Below are positions 57,475-64,000 of a stretch of 64,000 nucleotides of DNA, piece after piece (the stretch's first letter is position 1; the number at the start of each line of letters is the position of its first letter). Where the stretch lies: positions 7,566,501 to 7,630,500 of the forward strand of contig OX344763.1 of NCBI GenBank assembly GCA_947034895.1, given 5' to 3'. The translations under genes and the position numbers were made by a program. The stretch is from Rhytidiadelphus loreus. Taxonomy: Eukaryota; Streptophyta; Bryopsida; Hypnales; Hylocomiaceae. The notes below the pieces were generated by a model. That model ran no database searches and had not been told where the DNA came from. It saw only the letters and a program-made list of their open reading frames with translations.

Positions 57475-60400
57475 ATGTCGGAATCAGGTCAAGTTCAACA
57501 GTCTGTTCCTATGTTGAGAACCGTGGAAGATGGAACGCATTGCTGGTATCTAGCTCCCGGAAACTATAGAGCATATGGGCTTCCTCTTTCTATTGTAGCT
57601 TCCTCTACTGAGATTCTTAGCCGCCAATCCGATAATTCTACAGTTGACATGCCTTATATTGCACACACCGGTTCACCTAATCCACCTCGTGAAGTTAAGC
57701 CAGTCTTTCCAGAACATGTAGTATTGAGGAAGGTGAAACTTGAGAAACTAGATCCAATCATAGAATTATCTAGTGAATCAGAAGGTGAGTCTCCTGACTA
57801 TATTTTTCAGAAGACAACAAGCTCTATCCACACTCCCTCGATGGAAACGACTCTCATGAAGTCAAGATGTAGTACCCCTTCACAAAGTCAATCGCCGTCC
57901 TTATTCTCACGTCCTCCGTTCCATCCATCTCCTACTGATAGAGTAAGCATTATAGAGTGTTTAAAGAGACTAACCAAAATGCATCGATCTAGGAATGAAC
58001 TGTCTATAATGGATCTAAATGCTGTAGAACACCATCATGTACAATTCCTTCCACCAGTATTCAATGGTGATGTTATCTTCGAGTTGCCTCCATGCCGGTC
58101 ATCTTCCTCTGCAGCCAAGAACCTAGAAGGGATGGATAAGCGCTATGATGGTCACCCTTGGTGCAAGGTTTTGACAACCAACATCCACAATTGCGATAAC
58201 CTAAAGTTTCGTAAGTCATACAGTCATACTGCGCTGGTCATCTTGCTTGTCTGAATCCAAAGTGCGATTATCTGACTAGAGCTAAAAACCGCAATGAAAC
58301 AGAGTGGACCGGGTATACTACCTTTCCTTTCGTAGTAGGGGATACTGCTCCCAAAGATTGCACGTTAGTGTGTAAGCTTTGCAAAGTTACACCTACGTGT
58401 GTGAGCACATGCAGTGCTAGAATCTACTACTGTTGTAGTGAGAATCCGAAAATGAGTAGGGCGGCTATTCATATTGGAGATCATTGTCACCCAGTAGCGA
58501 AAGGCATGTACAGAGACTCTGCAAAAAAGATTTGTGGACTCATTGCGGAGCAGGTCGCCAAAACACCTCTAGCCACCAACTCCGCAATTGCTCTCTCTGC
58601 TAGCAAGGATTTCCTAACCACCTATTTGTTTCACAATGAGAAGGGAGAGAAAAAGATGTTGAAAGGACAGGAACTAGAAGAGGTCATGGACCGCTTTGAA
58701 TACTTAAGCAGTCCAAACATCCGCAACGTCATATCTTCATTCCGCTCAAACAACCGCGGAGGTGTTATCAACAACATTATGACCATGAAGAAGGAGGCAA
58801 AGTTCGAATTCATTCACGACAGCGTTTTTCCTGGACAAGGGAAGGAGAAGGTGTACATTTTCAAGATGCTGACAGAAGGACCCGGGAGTGGAGTAGATCT
58901 GGTCAAGCGCATGCAACCCAGAGGGAATCTAGAAAATGCGTGGATGATGTTTGACCACGTCAAGCGTGTGAAGGACTGGACCACGATGGCTTGCCACGTG
59001 TATGACCCCGAGTACAAGAAGGTGATGACCATTTCCACGTGCGATATGCAATCGGAAGATACTGAGATTTAAGTGGTTTTTTGGAAATGCTTGAATGTTG
59101 TCATGTCACGACACGGAATAGAACACCCAAACTTCAAGGGGTTTATGGCCGATAGTGCTATGGCCAATTGGAATGCGGTTCGTATCATCTATGGTAGTGG
59201 CTCTGCCAATCAGAAGATGGAAAATCAGGAGCGAACTTGCTTGTTGCATTGGAGTTCTTCACTTCAAAAACACACACAGAAGTATATCAAGCAAGCATTC
59301 CAACAACAACATACTTTATTATGTAAGTAATACAAAGATTCAAAGAACATGGAGAACGCGGAGACCAAATATCTTGCAATTCGGTCATGGTGGTTATCTT
59401 CTGGAGCTACCACGGAAGATGCACTTCATCACTTGGACCATTGGCTAGCATTTTGGCATTTCCGTTATAGGCAGTGGGGAGGCTTCATGCAAATGATAAG
59501 GTCACTGTAATACTATTCTTATTTGGTTGATTCTGTTTCCTACATTAAATATTATAATGTATTGGTCTTTTGTGTTTTAGGGTATATGGTATATAATTGT
59601 GAGTATTTTCTACATACGTATGAAGGCCTAAGATTGAATATTCAAAGAGGACTACCTTAATTTTTTATTTCTTTTTCTTTACGACCTCCTTCATTTTATG
59701 TGCCTCGTACATGAACTCATCGGTTTTCAATTTTCAATGTTTATGGCTTCTTTTCTTTTCCATTGAATGTGATTTTCTTGGGTGGGGGGATTTTTAGGGA
59801 TTGAGTTTGGAGGAGATGGCTGACATGCCGTCATGCAACTTGTTGGAAACAGTGCATAATAAGTGGCTTCAAATGTCAGGAAACCGAGGTAACAATTTAT
59901 TTGATGCCACTTGCGACGATAGTATCCGTGCATGGATGCAAATGACAAATTATCGTGCTTACTTGAAGGGACATGCATCTGGCTCTAGTCCCTCGAAGGG
60001 TGAGTTGAAATTGAGAGCTGCAAGACGGAGCGGAGATCCCAAGAAAATTGCAGAGGCGCTGAATACACTACCCGAATTTGAAGGTATCGGAAGTCGCATA
60101 CCCCATTTGGAAGGAGAAGAAATATTTGGAAGCACGAAGAGGAAGTTAGATGTATCCATTGGTGATGCTGGAGACTCACATCAACTAGATAAAGTAAATT
60201 TCTCTCAACCTCGTGTTCGAACAAGATCTACAACCGCGTTTGTCAACTCTGCTGAGCAAAACTATACACACGCTCAAATGAACAGTTCAACGCATGTGTC
60301 CATTGCGTTTGAAAGTGACTGCGACACATCCAAGTGGCACATTGCGAGGATCAGCCACAAATCAAACGCAAAATGTCATGCTCAACAACGAGGGTCAGAT

Positions 60401-61186
60401 ATCAGGTGCACTGTAAAAATTTCAAAAGGACGGAAGGGAACCCCTGCTCCCACCTATCGTGGGAGAAAAGAAGATTACGGGAGTAAGCGTGAAGTGCTAG
60501 CAGACTTCTGGTTCTGTGCAGATGACATTGAACGATGTGTGAAAGGGACCAAGCGGAAGTGGGTAATAGATTGGCCGGATGTGCCAGAAGTATGGCCTAT
60601 TCTAATCGGGACAGACTTGAGCCGCGAGGAGACATTACTCCTACAGCATGCTGGATTTCAACTTCAGGAGCGTCCTACGTTGTCTCCTCGTCGTCTATTC
60701 AATATGTCCAACGTTTTCAAAAGCATTTTTTATGATCAGCCACCTCCACATGATGCACATCTATATCCAACGGTTCGAAACAATCGAAACATACGCCAAA
60801 TCTCAACAGTACCAACTACAGAACAACGAAACAAGTGGGAGAGTGCTGGCAATGTCAAAGAACTAATACTTGGAGTAACACTGTTGCCTTTTCCTGGACT
60901 AGGTGCAATTGTGTCTCTAGAAACCGGGAGTGATCATAACCGAAAAGTGTATCGAATTACAGTGGGTATGTACCCCTCTTGCACATGCCCGGACTTTACC
61001 CACATGTGTGTTTCCGCTATTGGAGGTCGTCAACAATATGTAAATTGCAAGCACTTGTACTACCTGTTTCGGTATTTCTGCAAGATGGACATCCAGGAGG
61101 ACAAATTCATTCATGCACCAAGTTTTAGCTTCAATGAATTGAAGCTTCTTCTTGTAAAAGCAGGGATCATTACAGTTGTAGAGTAG
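57475..61186 (+). pseudogene. MULE-transposase/SWIM zinc-finger-type gene, decayed
   Basis: The frame starts at ATG 57475 (MSESGQVQQSV). A Ser-rich region leads to a Cys-rich part (CAGHLACLNPKCDYL, then CKLCKVTPTC). Next come an RNase-H-like segment with candidate acidic residues (GFMADSAMANWNAV; ERTCLLHW), and a C-terminal SWIM motif, CTCPDF ... CKH, at 60980-61054. An 8-bp tandem duplication, AGTCATAC, at 58214-58229 breaks the frame. TAA stops lie at 59070 and 59328. An intron of about 300 bp probably separates 59502 from 59807, since the downstream frame opens with SLEEMADM. The family includes Mutator-like transposases and host genes derived from them. No terminal inverted repeats were found, so whether this was a transposon or a domesticated gene is open. 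Confidence 0.65.
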
Positions 61187-64000
61187 TAATCGCATCATCA
61201 GTAGTAACAAGTATTGCATTCTTATTGTATGAACTCCCATTTGATATCATTTATATGATTTGAAGCATCTGAACTAGAATATGCCCATGCATTTATGAAA
61301 TATGGGACTGTGTCCTAAAAGTAAATATGTATGCAAATTAAATTATGAATGGTTGAACCATGTTTCCAAACCCTAAATCCAAAGGTGTTCATATGAATAT
61401 GAGAACCTTTTTAGCCATGTTTCTATCACTCTCCCTTTTATTTTTGATCCATTTTCCTTTTTGGCTTTCCATTTTTTTTTTTGGTCTCCATTTCATTTTT
61501 TTCCTTTTCCTTTCCCTCTCCTTCCGTGGATTGTTCATTGTGTTCTCATTGTTTTTATCATCGTATATCTTAATTTTGAAGATGGCGCTTCAAGGTCAAT
61601 GGCACATTTGGAGGTACCTACCTCATATGTGGGAGAGGTTCTTGACCTCCAATGTTGTGGCCCGATTACGAAAAAATGCTCCCTGTCTTATTCCATTAAA
61701 TGTGGTCTGTATACTGAATTTCTAATGAAGCTATCACGGAAGAGCTACGGTAGTAGAGGAAATGTTACACCTACAAATGTTTTTGTCTGTATTATTTGCT
61801 AAATATTGTATATTAAAATCTCCAACAGAATGTGGAAGTGGGTAAATATGTAATCAATGTTAGGGGGAAATAAATGCTTCATTATACGAAGGTTTAAGGA
61901 TTCTTTAGTACAAGAAGTGGACCTTGGCAGGTCAGGTCCTTGTCAAAATTCTCAGAATCCACAGTAATAGGGGTAGCAGTCATAGGTCCTCTAATTTGCT
62001 TCATATAACAACAAATTTGTCAAATTTTGATAGCTTTTAAAAAAACAAGTGTTTTTGGTATAAAAGTCCTAAAAAAATAACTCCAAGGCTCCCCGCTCAC
62101 AACTTCCCCGCTCCCTGCTCACAAGCTCACTGCTCCAAGCTCACACGCTAGCGTCGTTGCAAAATTTGACTTCTAAGCCAACCTTGAGAGGTGCCATAGT
62201 TGTAGTGTCTAGATTTTGGGATATCACAACTAATAGTAGCGGTCATATTATTGCTACAACTAAGGTGCATTTCTTCATGTGTTTGACAATGGCGTGAAAA
62301 AGGTCCTTGTCCTCTTCCAATGCTACAATGTGGTAGCCTATGCCATAACAAACAATAATAGATACACTTGAAATTAATATCATATACATTAGTTCAAAGA
62401 TTCACTTTGCAAATTAGACTTAGAATCCATAGTAATTGAATTCAATAGTCACCTATAGTTGCGATGCAGTCTAAAATTCTAAAGTGTGTGTGAGCCTCTT
62501 CTAAGAACTCAAGACCGTGAGCAGAGTTACCCACCATGACTAACTTGATCATCTTCAAGTACAACTTGGTGGACTTTTGCTTAGCTCCCAATCTCATGGC
62601 ATTTGCAATGATGAGTTTAGGGTTACTTTTGAAACGGGATTGTCTCATTACACTTTCATTTTGTAGCATCCGTTGCAAGTACAATATGTTGTTGCACAAT
62701 TCAAGTACTTTTCAATTAGAAAATAATATAAATGAATCAAACCACAAAATACAAAATAATAATTTGAAAAACAACAATCCTACATAATCTAAATCTCACT
62801 TGGAACATGAAAGTTAGAAAAATATCAATTGCCATCCAGTGTCAAGTTTTTCTAAATGTATGGAAAACATATTTCTTCACATCTAATGTCCTCAACATCT
62901 TTATAAACTTGGACAAGGATAGAAGGTTGTACCTTTGCACTCAATAAAATATGTGAACCAATTTGGTCTTTATATGGGAGTCCTCAATGGATTTGGATTT
63001 CAATGTGGTGATGAAAAATCTTTTTATATACCTTGAATAACAAATAAATTGTAGACGAGTAAAATCCAAATGGGTTTGCAAAAGAAGTCACTCACTTGTT
63101 TATGCCATGTATAACCTGCATGATCAATTTGATCTTGTCTTTGGTATTGAGAACAATACAATTCACTGTAATAGGCCAAGACATCTTTGTTGGATGAAGC
63201 CTAGAAATATAACTCATCCATGCCAATAGACAATGAATTTTGTTCCATACAAAGAACTTCAACTTCTTCAAAGAATAGAATGGAGCATGACTTTAGTAGC
63301 TTTCTTAGTTGACTTGTTACTAGATATCTCGATGTTTGCATTTGTCGAAGTCATTGTTATAATGGACTTGCCACATCTGCAACAAGAACTATGTTATAAT
63401 GCACCTTTGAGGTTGAAGTTTGACCCACATCTCCTCATTGCACTTGAACAATTGAATCTACACGAGACAACAAGACAATGTTAACAATTGAACTCTAGAC
63501 AAGAAAAAAAAAATTCTTACAAAGTACAAAATGAAATGTATAATTTTTAACAAGAAAATTAAAATAATTTATAAAACAAAATCTCTAAGCTATGTTTCTC
63601 ATCAAATAATCTTGGTTTAATATACAGTCACTATACAGATCATCAATAATATATGCAAAGATGTCACATTAAATGAATTTAAGAAAATCCAAGAATTAAT
63701 CAATGTCAACAAAAACTATCTTAGCACCACAAACTTCTCAAATTTGCCTATAACTAGAAAAAATTAATGAATGAAACCATCCTTGGCCCACAAAAGTATC
63801 ACTAAATAGTAATGGCCCAAAAAAAACGAAATTCAAATTCAAAAGTATGACGCACCACATGTGTGATGTACCATGCTTATAGCCCCCCTGCTGTGTCTTG
63901 CCAATTGACTCCAACATTGAAAATTCCTAAATTCTTGAAACAGGTATCAATTCTAGGAGATTTAGCAAAGGCTTGTCCAAAGTTAGTCGGAGGCGATTGA
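61187..64000. other. AT-rich tail of the window; no gene recognised
   Basis: 61420-61560 is a pyrimidine-rich low-complexity stretch whose open frame (61360-61725) encodes mostly Phe and Leu. 62085-62150 has a few GCTCAC/CCGCTC repeats. Open frames at 62442-62699 (minus) and 63233-63484 (plus) show no domain I know. Confidence 0.5.

Noticed and set aside
61360..61725. Plus-strand open frame resembling a membrane protein
   Set aside because: The hydrophobic run comes from a T-rich low-complexity tract, and no other support exists.

Overview
The window looks like nuclear DNA from a large, repeat-rich land-plant genome. The signs are a spliced plant-type TIR immune-receptor exon, an L1-type plant LINE, CACTA-terminated elements (CACTACAAGAAAA), many miniature inverted-repeat elements (MITEs) and a MULE/SWIM-type gene relic. 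The TIR domain opens with NHRGPD, a form I associate with gymnosperm, lycophyte or bryophyte receptors; placing it outside flowering plants is an inference. Gene density is very low and no functional housekeeping gene is visible.

Layout. 1-1110: the edge of an uncharacterised minus-strand reading frame with its promoter. 1495-12110 and 17915-29140: two diverged copies, A and B, of one tandem segmental duplication. Each carries, on the minus strand, a two-exon gene joining a TIR domain to tandem domains resembling the farnesoic-acid O-methyltransferase (FAMeT, Methyltransf_FA) family, with no NB-ARC or LRR. Each also has a short plus-strand FAMeT relic beyond the gene's 3' end. Both genes are damaged differently: copy A lost the splice acceptor of exon 2, and copy B has a nonsense codon in FAMeT domain 2. 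Because A and B are paralogous, several transposon insertions can be read against an empty site in the other copy, which fixes their ends and target duplications.

30985-40075 is a nested stack: a degenerate tandem array of about 110-bp units, split by a MITE with a 9-bp target duplication. That MITE is split by a 7.4-kb LINE with a 16-bp target duplication, and the LINE is split by a CACTA-type MITE with a 3-bp duplication. A second CACTA MITE sits in the array. The LINE's two ORFs are traceable over their full length but carry seven in-frame stops, all TAG, and one frameshift.

40076-51050 is AT-rich and made largely of MITEs of two families, one with TA and one with TTAA target duplications. 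51052-55200 is a GC-richer block with several tandem repeats and no convincing gene. 57475-61186 is a decayed gene of the MULE-transposase/SWIM zinc-finger type, broken by an 8-bp tandem duplication and two stops. 61187-64000 holds nothing I recognise.

The observation of most interest is the TIR-FAMeT fusion. It resembles an innate-immunity TIR signalling module joined to an unconventional, tandemly repeated and probably ligand-binding array in place of NB-ARC-LRR. Function is inferred from domain identity only.
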